Assembly (NCBI GenBank): GCA_936450465.1
Contig: OW388300.1
Location: 41,262,358 to 41,326,357, forward strand
Direction of reading: 5' to 3'
Length of the DNA stretch: 64,000 nt
DNA from: Gibbula magus
Taxonomy: Eukaryota; Mollusca; Gastropoda; Trochida; Trochidae
Part shown: in pieces, positions 46,318-57,694 of the stretch
Layout of the letters: every line of letters starts with the position of its first letter
How positions within the stretch are numbered: the stretch's first letter is position 1
The notes under the pieces: model-generated
Database searches by the model: none
What the model was told of the DNA's origin: nothing
The model's input: the letters and a program-made list of their open reading frames with translations, nothing else
Position numbers and translations under genes: made by a program

Positions 46318-46563
46318 ACTTTAGAGGGTAAAACATCTTATTACACGAACCAATTATCCGTTTAAAGAAAAAATTGCATGGCGGCCATTTTATTGTGAAC
46401 ACATTTTATTATTTCGAATGACAAAAACGATTCCCATGGTACCATGTACACTCATTTTTTAACTTGATTTTCTGAAGAGAGAAGGGTGTTTTACTATTGG
46501 TGACATTATTTTTCAAATACATTTCATCGACTTATTTGAACGAAAAAGTATGCTACTGTCCCT
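46317..46563. mobile_element. TTAA-type MITE, third copy
   Basis: AGAGGGTAAAACATCTTATT to GCTACTGTCCCT shares most of its core with 20771-21070 (TGGCGGCCATTTTATTGTGA). Its 5' terminal repeat is degraded. Confidence 0.75.
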
Positions 46564-46569
46564 TTAAAG

Positions 46570-48829
46570 CACAACAGTATAAACACGAACAAATATTTGG
46601 GTTAAAATCAACCTCAAATTAGTAGAAAAAACAACTTCATAAACACAGCCGCCAACGTTTAATTAGCCAATCAGCTGCTAGCGAGAGGTGAGACGGGTTA
46701 CTCAGGAGTCATGCCCTAACAAGTATCTGGCTTATGTTATTGTTAACAGTATACACTCGTACAGCCGTCACGTATTTTTCACTGATTTTACTTGTTAAAA
46801 ACCGCCTCAAAATGATCCAAAACTATCATTTTGGCATATTCTGTTCAGTCGTAAATTAACTTTGGTTGTTATTCACATGTGTTTAGATTGTGTAGTCTCC
46901 AATAACGTGTGGATTTTTTTGCGTAAATCTACCGCCATTGTCTTTTCTTTGTGTCATTTTGCAGTGTCAGTTCTATAGCATAACTGCGTGTATGTCCATC
47001 ACCGAGCATTTCCGCTATGTCAGACTCTGATTTTAGCAAAAAGATCAAGCAACAACGAAGATTTGTATGAAGAACAAGCGGATCGATGTACCAAATGATC
47101 GGGATCATTTTGCTAGCACAAACACACGTCGTTTCTATGTCTCACGTTTATCTATTCCATTATTCAACAATTGAAATGAAATAAAAGCACAAATGCATGA
47201 TACCATCTCCAAGAATTTTGATTCATTAAACCAATTCATTAAACAATGTGTTTCCAAAATTGGATCGTCAAACAAACCAAGAATGTATGCTGATCCTACT
47301 CAACGAAAAACGAGACTTATGCGATGTATATCTATATCATTTTACAAATTAAAAGAAATACATATCAACATTTGTTGGACTGCATTGTGATGATTGTCTA
47401 ACTAATTCGCATGTAAATAACACTTTACTATGTCCTTGTTGATTTAAATAACGAACCTGTTGTCACCATTTGATTTCTAAACCATGTACATCGGTGTGCA
47501 TCATATATTTGATAGTGAATGACCGCCTTCTATCACCGACGAAACACATTCTTAAATTTCTTTGGTTGAAAATAATGTTCCTAATTGGCTCACTATGTCC
47601 AGACTGAATGTCGTTTAAATGTGTTTCTTTAATTAACTTATTGCCACTTTAGTATCACCAGTTACGTCATATGACAGGATGTTGACAATATCTTGACGTG
47701 CCACCTCTTATATAATTGAACCGGTCCAGTGACAGATATCTGGCATCAAAGCACAGGTGTTAATGAATTAAGCGTTATTAGAGACTGTTGATTTCATGAC
47801 TAACTTCTCAACAATATAGAATTAAATTAAAAACTAGATTTTCAGCATTCTACAATAACGTTTCATCGATTTTACCCTAAAATGCATAATATTGATAGAC
47901 CAGAATCTGAAAGAAATGTGTACCGAAAAAGAAAACGCCCTTTCCATTTCGATTTGAAATTAATAATGGTTCCTGTTCATAGGTATATCATTGAAGGCTT
48001 TACAATCTTTTGACATGTTCACCCGTCACATTGTTTTTACAGTGGTATAACACTGAACAAAATAATTGTCTGAATCTAAGAAACTGTAAATGTACAAGAC
48101 TATAAATATAACGATTTTTTTTTATAATGCAATTATTCTATCATCAATAAACAGCCACCATGAGAAATATTGACTCATTGACAATTGCATGATCATTTTG
48201 ATTTTTTAATTGTCAGTTAATCATTAAAAAAATATTGTAGCCTATAAAATACAATTCACTCGATTGGTAAAAGATCATATTTAAAATCAGCGATTGAATA
48301 TCGAAACATGCTTCCAAAACTCCGAAATTACCCCCTACATACACACACACATACCCATTATATCGGAAACGTGCAATGTAAAAAGTTGTTAGTATGTTTT
48401 AAAAGAATTATCAACGAAAATCGATAAATCGCCTAAAGATTTCATTGAAGCAACACCTGTGTATGACGTGACACTGCCAGCGAACGATAAGCTCCACTTG
48501 ATCGGCCGGCGAAAGTGTTTCAAGAGAAATATTTTTTTTATTAGCAGGTGACACTTCGAAATAATCATTTGTGTTTTGTTTACTTGAAAGTATTGTCTAT
48601 ATAAATACATTAATTAACATCGAAAATAACCAGAGAGATTATATTATATTTAAGCTGTTCATTGAAACATTAAATATATCACCTTGTAATTACAACAATT
48701 ATACCTACTATTGGTTGCATATAGGTATTGAGAGAAAAAGTGATGAAAAGTGAAGTGAAGAAAAAATATTTTTGTCAGCTGCATTGAGACAAACCTGACA
48801 AAAGGAAAGTGTCACACTGTATTCAATTC
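46570..48829. other. No gene recognised
   Basis: AT-rich, unassigned. ORFs below 75 codons without motifs. Confidence 0.5.
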
Positions 48830-49235
48830 AATTGAATTATTTTATTTCGGTGTGTAGGCCATCGGCCCATGTACAATGCATATAAACGTTACAAACGTAG
48901 ACAGAACAACTTGACAAAAAATAAATTAATTATGATGAAATAACATATTTTCTTTGAGCAAGCGATTCTCGTATTTAATTAGAAAAAATTACAAAAGTGT
49001 TTCTACAATTATTAGTTGATACATTATGATATTTAACAGCCACATTTGCCTGATCATTCACAGGAATATATCTATATTTTACATTATAAGCATTTCATTC
49101 AAACAAAAAATGTACAGCATTTTCAGTCACACCAAGTTCACATATTTTACAAGTCATGTCTACATTCACATCTCTTATATTACAACGCAATGAGAGCGAA
49201 TTTAACCGCAGTAGAAAAATATTCCTTCTAACCGT
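48830..49235 (-). pseudogene. LINE C-terminal fragment
   Basis: The minus strand reads RRNIFLLRLNSLSLRCNIRD, CKICELGVTENAVHFLFE and then a stop where the last knuckle Cys is expected, then NAYNVKYRYIPVNDQANVAV. The 3' end has TTTATTTCGGTGTGTAGGCC on the plus strand. Confidence 0.7.
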
Positions 49236-49415
49236 AACTTGGTTGATAAAATTAACAAAACATTCAACATTCAGAAGTGAATTGTTTTAGAAGAAGGTGA
49301 AGCAAATTAAGGTATTTAAATAGATGCTGACCCCCATGAGCATATGCCACAGCCAATCAGTAACAAGTTCAAAACACACGTAGGCCCTCTAAGCTATACA
49401 ATCTTGGAAGAAAAA

Positions 49416-49491
49416 ATATCTTAAGATTTGGCCTATACCATCTTGGAATAGTTTTATATTCCAAGATGGTATAGGCCAAATCTTAAGATAT
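49416..49491. repeat. Perfect 35-bp-arm hairpin
   Basis: ATATCTTAAGATTTGGCCTA and onward is inverted without mismatch around a 6-nt loop. Related pieces lie at 54740-54800 and 58138-58230. Confidence 0.92.
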
Positions 49492-49624
49492 GTATGGAAA
49501 TCTTAAGATATGATCAAAACCTGAAACCTCCTGTTCAATCTTGAAATATTTAAATATCTTAAGATTCTTCTGTTCAATCTTGAGATATTGTAATAAAATG
49601 ACTTTGAAAATTGTTTACATAAAT

Positions 49625-50850
49625 TTATTTTAATGAGAAAATTACTTTGATGGGGGAAAATGTCTTTGGTAAGAAAATAGTGACTTTGGTGAAAAATGAC
49701 TTTGATAAAAAAATATTGACTTTGGTGAAAAAAGTGACTTTGGTGGAAAAATGATTTGATAAAAATAATTATTTGATAGGAGGAAAATGACTTTGACGAA
49801 AATGTTGCCTCTGATGAAAAAAGTGACTTCGGTGAAAAAAATGATTTAATGAAAATATTGACTTCGAATAAAAAGATATTGACTTTTGTGAAAAATGACT
49901 TTGATGAAAATATTGACTTTTATTAAAATATTGACTTTGTTGAAAAAGGGGACTTTGATGAAAATTTTTTACTTTTATGGGGAAAAAAAGACTTTGGTGA
50001 AAACTTTGACTTTAATTTTAAAAAGTGATTTTGTTGAATAAATTATTTCATGAAAATATTGACTTTGATTGAAAACATAACTTTTATGGAAAGGATTACT
50101 CTGATAAAAAAATTGACTTTGATGAAAAAGATGATCTGGTGAAGAGAAATGACTTTGATGAAAAAACTTACTTTGAAGAAAACAAATAAATTTGATGGAT
50201 ACTTTTTCTTTAATAAAGATATTGACTTTGATTAAAAAGTGTCTTTGCTGAAAAAAGGATTTGATGAAAATATTACTCTGATGAAAAAAAATTACTTTGA
50301 TGAAAAACAATGACTTTAATGAAAATATCTACTTTGATGAAAAATATATTTGATGAAAATAATGACTTTGATGAGAAAGTGACTTTAATTTTTTTTAAAT
50401 ACTTTGAGGAGAAAATATTACTTTCGTCAAAAAATGATTTAATGAAAATATTGACTTTGATTGAAATAATGACTTTGCTGAAAAAAAATACTTTGATGAA
50501 AATATCGACTATCATGAAAAAAGTGATATTGGTGAAATAATTATTTGATGAAAATAATGACTTTGGTGAAAAAATGATTTAATGAAAATATTGACTTTGA
50601 TTAAAATAATGACTTGCTGAAAAAAAGTGACTTTGATGAATAAAAATGACTTTGATGAAAAAAGTGATTTTGGTGAAAAAGATTTTGGATGAAAATAATG
50701 ACTTTGATGAGAAAGTGACTTTGATTAAAATAATGACCTTCTGAAAAAAGAGACTTTGCTGAAAAAAAATGACTTTGATGAAAACAAAATGACTTTGGTG
50801 AAAATGTGACTGGTATGAATAAAATGACCTTGAATACAAACTATGACCTT
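49625..50850 (+). repeat. About 15-bp AT-rich minisatellite
   Basis: The core is GACTTTGATGAAAAAA, with variants GGTGAAAA and GATTTAATGAAAATATT, in dozens of irregular copies. Phe/Ile/His/Ser/Gln-rich ORFs on the minus strand are artefacts. Confidence 0.9.
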
Positions 50851-51216
50851 AATTTAAATACATTACTTTGATGAACTGTAAATTTGAATAAAACAGACAT
50901 AAAAATGAAGATATTGCTATAGATACATAAGTACATGTTTATTGACGATTTTGTCATTTGATGAAGAAATTATTGCCATTACGGCAATGTTGCATTGGAA
51001 ACAGTAGTTGGTATGGACATTTTTATAATCATTGCTAAATACATATATAAATACATATCATGTTTTAAAAAGTTAGATTATCAAATGCACTATTTTATGG
51101 GATGTACAACAATTAGCATTGGGACGGGATTCCATTTCCCTGGCGTAATCATTCAGTGATTCGTTATGGTATTTTACAAACAAAGCTGTGATTTTCACAT
51201 TTATCTTCAAAATATT

Positions 51217-51720
51217 CCTATTTGATTATTGCATCGTTTGCGACAGATATACACTGGATATTCCAAGACTGTATGGTTGTGATCTTAACATACATATTCA
51301 AAATATGTTATATACAGTGTAAGAATATCTTAAGAGTTAATATAAGTATCCTATTTGAGTATTACACCATTTGCGACAGATATTCACTGGATATTCTAAG
51401 ATTGTATAGGTCATGTCTTGGAGGGAGGTTTGTTTACATAACGCAGAGTTCACATATTAGGTTGTGATCTTAACATACATATTCAAAATATGTTATATAC
51501 AGTGAAGGATATCTTAAGAGTTAATATAAATATCCTATTTGAGTATTACACCATTTGCGACAGATAATCACTGGATATTCCAAGATTGTATAGGTCATTT
51601 CATTTTTCATATGATGTAAGAATATCTGACTTGATAAGAGTTTCCTATTTGAGTATAACACCAATTGCGACAGATATTCAATAGATATTCCAAGAGTGTA
51701 TTTTTGGTAAGATCCATCTG
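51217..51720 (+). repeat. Tandem repeat around CACCATTTGCGACAGATATT
   Basis: Four diverged units: CCTATTTGAGTATTACACC, TTGCGACAGATATTCACTGG, ATATTCCAAGATTGTATAGG. A second module, CTTAACATACATATTCAAAA, alternates with it. Confidence 0.85.
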
Positions 51721-52400
51721 AACACAAATTTATTAAACTGTTGCATCCTACTGACAATTATACCTTTTTGTATATTGCCTAATTTAACAAACAGTGTATA
51801 CATAGGAAATAATGCATGTCCTGCTCCATACTCTTTCACTCATGTACACACTATTTATCTATTAATTATAAGATAAATAGTTGCGTTTGTAAAATTTCCG
51901 GGATTCATTGCTATTCAACACCCGCAAATTTAGTTTAAAACCGACGGCGTTAGCCGGAGGTTTTAAACGCTGAAATTTGCGATATTGTAACATGAACGTT
52001 AGTTATCGGGCGTTTTGAAACGAACTCTCTTTTTGCGTACCTATCTCCGAGTGGAAAGGACTTTGCGACTGTTCTATTTTTGTAAGAGGTGTGGTCAGGT
52101 CAAAACAAATGTGAATACTAGGCGCATTATGTACATTAGCAACAATTTACACATAAGCTCAAACAGTGTCACTCAACTATGTTCACTTCACAATATTCAC
52201 GTATCCTTTTAGATGGCGATAAACATTTATCTACGACATCAACACAGTAAAAGACCTAGGAACACAAATCTTAAACTTGCCCTAACCCATTGTGACAATG
52301 ACGCCAGCATTATGACGTCAAAACGGTTGATCACTATGACGTCATGCCATGGCAATGGCATTCGGTAAATATAGCCGCGTGGAAGAAAGCGTCAAACTTG
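51533..52400 (+). repeat. Segmental duplication block P, copy 1
   Basis: Nearly identical to 53272-54196 except that about 70 bp of one hairpin arm is missing. It includes a 65-codon ORF (52015) and two TGACGTCA sites (52313, 52337). Confidence 0.88.
51872..51981. repeat. Foldback that has lost most of one arm
   Basis: The left arm (GATAAATAGTTGCGTTTGTA onward) is intact. The right arm stops after GAAATTTGCG and joins ATATTGTAACATG. Confidence 0.85.
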
Positions 52401-52984
52401 GACACATCTTACTAGTTGAAAACATTTTAGTTACTTGAAACTAATTAATTTTGAGAATTATTTGTGACCTATACTGCTAAAGACAAGTTAGAAAATGACA
52501 ATGTCATCTGTCAAATTTGAGTAAGTGGCACATATTAAGAGAAAAATAAAAATTAAATTTTGAGTCGGGCCGAATCTTGTGAACATGATGTATATGTTCG
52601 CGGTGATTCGCCCCAAGTAATTTGCGGTAATTCATTGTCATTCAACATAGGCAAATCAACCAATCAGAATCAAGGATACATGGAAATCATGTTACAATGT
52701 AATGTAGATGAGGGGTTCAAGTCTGAACAAATTCTGATCTGTTCTAATAATTGACTGGTGTTCATTTTTCGCAGGTCAGTTTCACTATAACTACACCCCA
52801 AAGTTAATCCATAAAGACAACACATTATAATTACAAACTACATCAAAAGTATTTTACCGATTCTGATTGCGGAAAGACACCATCTCCATTGTGCCATGTG
52901 TTTTAAGGCATTAATCTCAAATACAAATAAAATGTATAGAACCGACATGTAAACAAGTTTTATATATCTATTCATTCTATGTAC
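52401..52984. other. No feature recognised
   Basis: Spacer between duplicated blocks; a 64-codon ORF has no recognisable motif. Confidence 0.5.
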
Positions 52985-53008
52985 ATATGGTGAGACATTA
53001 ATAAACAA

Positions 53009-53262
53009 TATGTCTGTCTGTCTGCGATTAGCTGTTCAACAATCTTGTAATACAAATTATGGTTAGTAGTAAGTATTTCTGTCTGGATGATCTCTTCACT
53101 TGATACCAAGCTTGGTTAATCCATGTGATACACTGATAAATTCGAAATAGAATTGTGTGTTATAATTACGATAAAATGGCATTAACGAAATATAGCATGC
53201 AGTCTCGATGAACTTGAAATCAGCAGTATCAGAGGTTGAGAGATTCAATTATTATATACAGT
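53009..53262 (+). repeat. Duplicated block Q, copy 1
   Basis: TATGTCTGTCTGTCTGCGAT to GAGGTTGAGAGATTCAATTA, with a second copy at 57203-57450. Confidence 0.85.
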
Positions 53263-53271
53263 GTAATATAA

Positions 53272-54196
53272 ATATCCTATTTGAGTATTACACCATTTGC
53301 GACAGATATTCACTGGATATTCCAAGATTGTATAGGTCATTTCATTTTTCATATGATGTAAGAATATCTGACTTGATAAGAGTTTCCTATTTGAGTATAA
53401 CACCAATTGCGACAGATATTCAATAGATATTCCAAGAGTGTATTTTTGGTAAGATCCATCTGAACACAAATTTATTAAACTGTTGCATCCTACTGATAAT
53501 TATACTTTTTTGTATATTGCCTAATTTAACAAACAGTGTATACATAGGAAATAATGCATGTCCTGCTCCATACTCTTTCACTCATGTACACACTATTTAT
53601 CTATTAATTATAAGATAAATAGTTGCGTTTGTAAAATTTCCGGGATTCATTGCTATTCAACACCCGCAAATTTAGTTTAAAACCGACGGCGTTAGCCGGA
53701 GGTTTTAAACGCTGAAATTTGCGGGTGTTGAATAGCAATGAATCCCGGAAATTTTACAAACGCAACTATTTATCGATATTGTAACATGAACGTTAGTTAT
53801 CGGGCGTTTTGAAACGAACTCTCTTTTTGCGTACCTATCTCCGAGTGGAAAGGACTTTGCGACTGTTCTATTTTTGTAAGAGGTGTGGTCAGGTCAAAAC
53901 AAATGTGAATACTAGGCGCAATATGTACATTAGCAACAATTTACACATAAGCTCAAACAGTGTCACTCAACTATGTTTACTTCACAATATTCACGTATCC
54001 TTTTAGATGGCGATAAACATTTATCTACGACATCAACACAGTAAAAGACCTAGGAACACAAATCTTAAACTTGCCCTAACCCATTGTGACAATGACGCCA
54101 GCATTGTGACGTCAAAACGGTTGATCACTATGACGTCATGCCATGGCAATGGCATTCGGTAAATATAGCCGCGTGGAAGAAAGCGTCAAACTTGGA
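53272..54196 (+). repeat. Segmental duplication block P, copy 2
   Basis: Carries the complete foldback (53614-53774) and the paired TGACGTCA sites (54107, 54131). Confidence 0.88.
53614..53774. repeat. Complete foldback with 71-74 bp arms
   Basis: GATAAATAGTTGCGTTTGTA ... AAAACC is inverted almost perfectly; the tip is GACGGCGTTAGCCGGA. A lone right arm is repeated at 54198-54275. Confidence 0.92.
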
Positions 54197-54292
54197 GGTT
54201 TTAAACGCTGAAATTTGCGGGTGTTGAATAGCAATGAATCCCGGAAATTTTACAAACGCAAATATTTATCGATATTGTAACATGAACGTTAG

Positions 54293-57190
54293 TCAGAAAT
54301 AGTCCAAAGCTGAGTCAAGCGTACCGACAAAATAACGAGACTCATGACGATTGATTAATTATTCAACTTGATTGAAATTCTAAAATGCTATACACGACAG
54401 TCTCTACCGAGAAAGGTTCATCAACGAAGTATCGTATACATAAACCGTTAACGTTGACACAGCGCAGTGCACAGAGCGCGCCGAGAAATAGTCCAAGACT
54501 GAGACTTAGGAAAGCGTATCGCGATAATGGCGAGACGCATGACGATTGATTAATTGTCCCACTTGATTGAAATTCTAAAACGCTATACACGACAGCCTCT
54601 ACACACCGATAGTTAATTAAGGGCGCTCCAGCAAAATTCATATTTGCCATCAAGGTAAATTAATTAACAATAGTAATGCTATGCCTAGACAGTGCAGTGT
54701 GAACGGCAACCATGAGGCTAATTAGACAGCTAAGAGCCGTACATATCTTAAGATTTGTTATACTATCTTGGAATATAAAAATATTCCAAGATTGTATAGA
54801 ACATATCCACGCATTAATAATCTGCCTACTTGGTCCCTGATAAAACTTCATACAGAAAGCATCTATCGTTTATCTGATAATTTTCGGATTGTGTTCTTTT
54901 CCGCACGTACGAGCTATGAACCCTGTGGAAGCATATCACAGGAAGTACCATTTCTCTGTGTACACACTTAAATACCATTATTTGTGCAAAATGTATGGTC
55001 AAACATACTTGAAATGGAGACACATTACACGAAGTTAGATAACACTTTCTATATTGTTTCCGATCCGTGATGTTTTGCTGCTTAACGCCTCCTCTAAAAA
55101 TGCTGACAAATGATGGCGAATATTATCTGTTATTGAACAACTCTGAATTCTCTAAAACTCTTTCTAAACTTATTTCAAACTCCACATGTAACAATCTCTT
55201 ACTGAAAATCTCATATATCTATATTTTATCATAAATACAAATATATCTCTACATGACAGAAGTCTATGAACACAGCTGTGCCTTTATCCATGAATGTGAT
55301 AAGGTACGCGTCCCCGCAAAGAAATACTTCACGTGTAATTTTGATTTTATTCATTACTTTATGGCACTAGGCTAAACTACGTTTTCAAAGAAAATTCACT
55401 GGAGTAAGTGAACAATAACTACATGATCAGCCTATCTATTCTCTTTAACACACGTCATACACGGTGCGATTATCTGTTTGCATTACAATATTCCTCTTTA
55501 AATGAGTAACTTATCTCCCGTAACCTATTCACAGGGGGTATTCGACTGTACAGGAATACCGGATGTTGCACCCCTTCAACAACCAATTTTCGACTGTACA
55601 GTTTTCTAGAAATAACCCTGTCTTCACGTTCACTGTTAGTTTGAGTTATTCTTACTCTTGAACAATTGAAATGTTATAAGTTTGAGTTTTTAAAGCTTTT
55701 CTCCACATATTTGCAACTACATAATAACGAAAATGTGTATAGTCTTGTCATGAACGCCTATTTCAAGTGACTGCCCGATTGACGCTATCGTAGCGATCGC
55801 GAAAATGCTTGTTTAACTCATTATATTACACAAGTGATGATCACACGGGGCGTTGTTTACTTATGCAATAAAATAAGTCTTATTCGTAGTCCAGTGTGAC
55901 TTTACAATGCCTATCACTTTATATTTAAGGAGAAACACAACAAAATAGTAGCTGTACGCTCTTATGGTTGTTGCACCAGCGCTGTACAGGGAGTTGCAAA
56001 AACTGATTTTTCGACTGTACAGGGAGTTGTTTGATTATAATGCATGATATATAACGTCATTCGTGTTACAATGGGTTTACTTTATTGTTCAGACTAAATG
56101 CATGCTGCATATATCATTTTACTCATGGCGACAGACCCTCCATTGCTACTGTGGTAAATCTACTCTCATCATTAATTCATATAATGAACAAATTCATGAA
56201 TGGCTTATAGACTTATCATTCTACACAATAGGAATGAGAAAGGAATCATTGCATTTAGTGCGTTTGAGGTGTAAGCGATATTGAGTGTAGGCGATGCGAG
56301 GGCAGGACATTCTGTTGACACTCATCCAACAAATTTTCTAAAGTTTTAAAGGATTGCAGCAATGGTAAAATAACATTTCAGACTAAAAACTTTCAAAACA
56401 TTGTACCTGCTAATCTGATTAAAACAGTCCTGATCGCGTGTCGCTCACAGTGAAAGTTCTAGAAATCGGTACAAGAGTTGAAGCAGCGTCTACCTCACAA
56501 ACATGACTTGATTGACACGCCACAGTTGATTAAATTTCATACCGTAACGACATATGCCACTTTCAAATCTACAGATGTCATTGTGAGTCCGAGGGAAGTC
56601 ATATTTGGTCTTGAAGATCCATCGCATAGGAGCTTTTATTGGCGTACTTGTGACAATTTGTGACGAATTTTGAGTGTAAGTTCTAATGCAGAATGTCCAC
56701 CATATTGCTTATTTGGCAGTACGTGAAATGAAAAACGCTATATTTTCAGTCATTTTTATTTCGTTAGATAAATTAAAACATATTTATTGATGAATTTTTC
56801 ACAAATGTACATTAAACTATTCAAGAATGTATTGTTGTCCCTTGGCAAATCTGTCCACGCTCGTAGCGCTGATGACACTTCACTTCTCATCGTTTTTATT
56901 TTTGACTAATGTGCGCTGCCTTTATATCCAAATTTCAAAATTAAAGTCATTAAAATATCACCCTCAATAATATGTATTTATTACAAATATGTCTGAACAG
57001 GAATGTCCTCTCGAATTTCGTTTCATCAAAAAAAGTCCCCCAATAGAACACACTCTTTAAGAAAAATACATTTCAGTTATAATGTTCAGAATATTTGTAA
57101 TACTCATTGGCTTTCAATAAAAGTGTGTACACATATGTAAAATTGCGTTCATAACGTAAAGCAATTTACAAATATTCGAAAAAATACACG
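54293..57190 (+). repeat. Segmental duplication block R, copy 1
   Basis: Over 95% identical by eye to 57695-60110. It contains a doubled 190-bp module (AAATAGTCCA...GACGATTGATTAATT), hairpin remnants, the SLC6 exon 7 relic and ORFs of 73 and 61 codons that also occur in copy 2. Confidence 0.9.
55260..55530 (-). pseudogene. Relic of SLC6 exon 7 with adjoining intron
   Basis: On the minus strand from about 55315 this reads DAYLITFMDKGTAVFIDF, clearly related to exon 7 (DALLITLMDAGTAVFVGF). The acceptor side is altered (TTGCGGG instead of an AG boundary at the right place). Similarity continues collinearly through roughly 200 bp of the intron upstream of exon 7 (26507-26755), so the copy was made at DNA level, not from a spliced transcript. 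The rest of the exon and all other exons are absent. Confidence 0.72.
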
Positions 57191-57202
57191 TATTTTTTCG
57201 TA

Positions 57203-57450
57203 TGTCTGTCTGTCTGTCTGCGATTAGCTGTTCAACAAGCTTGTAATACAAATTATGGTAAGTAGTAAGTATTTCTGTCTGGATGATCTCTTCACTTGAT
57301 ACCAAGCTTGGTTAATTCGTGTGATAAACTGATAAATTCGAAATATCATTGTGTGTTATAATTACGATAAAATGGCATTAACTAAATATAGCATGCAGTC
57401 TCGATGAACTTGAAATCAGCAGTATTAGAGGTTGAGAGATTCAATTATTA
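57203..57450 (+). repeat. Duplicated block Q, copy 2
   Basis: Matches 53009-53262 with few changes (for example ACAAGCTTG against ACAATCTTG). Confidence 0.85.
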
Positions 57451-57694
57451 AATGGTGCCGTAATGTTCATTTATATTTTCTTTCTAACGCTAAAGGAACT
57501 TTTAAAGCAAGGTGGCTTGCGTCTAACTTTACTTCATTTTAGATAAATTGCGAAGTATTTTAACTCTCCCGTACGTAGTGTAATGTGACAAAAAGCTGTG
57601 TAAAAGATTAGTATCACACTGCACATGCTAAACATAACCAAAGCTTCATAACCGAAATATCATATACCGTTGACACAGCGCAGTGCACAGAGCG

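Noticed and set aside
49975..50839. Phe/His/Ile/Gln/Ser-rich ORFs on the minus strand
   Set aside because: They are translations of the 15-bp minisatellite.
52015..52212. A 65-codon ORF with a CxxC motif, duplicated at 53809
   Set aside because: It lies in a recent duplication, has no recognised homology and no supporting structure.
56063..56284. A 73-codon ORF preserved in both R copies (also 58988-59209)
   Set aside because: The copies are so recent that preservation is expected by chance. No domain is recognised and three amino-acid changes in 73 suggest no constraint.
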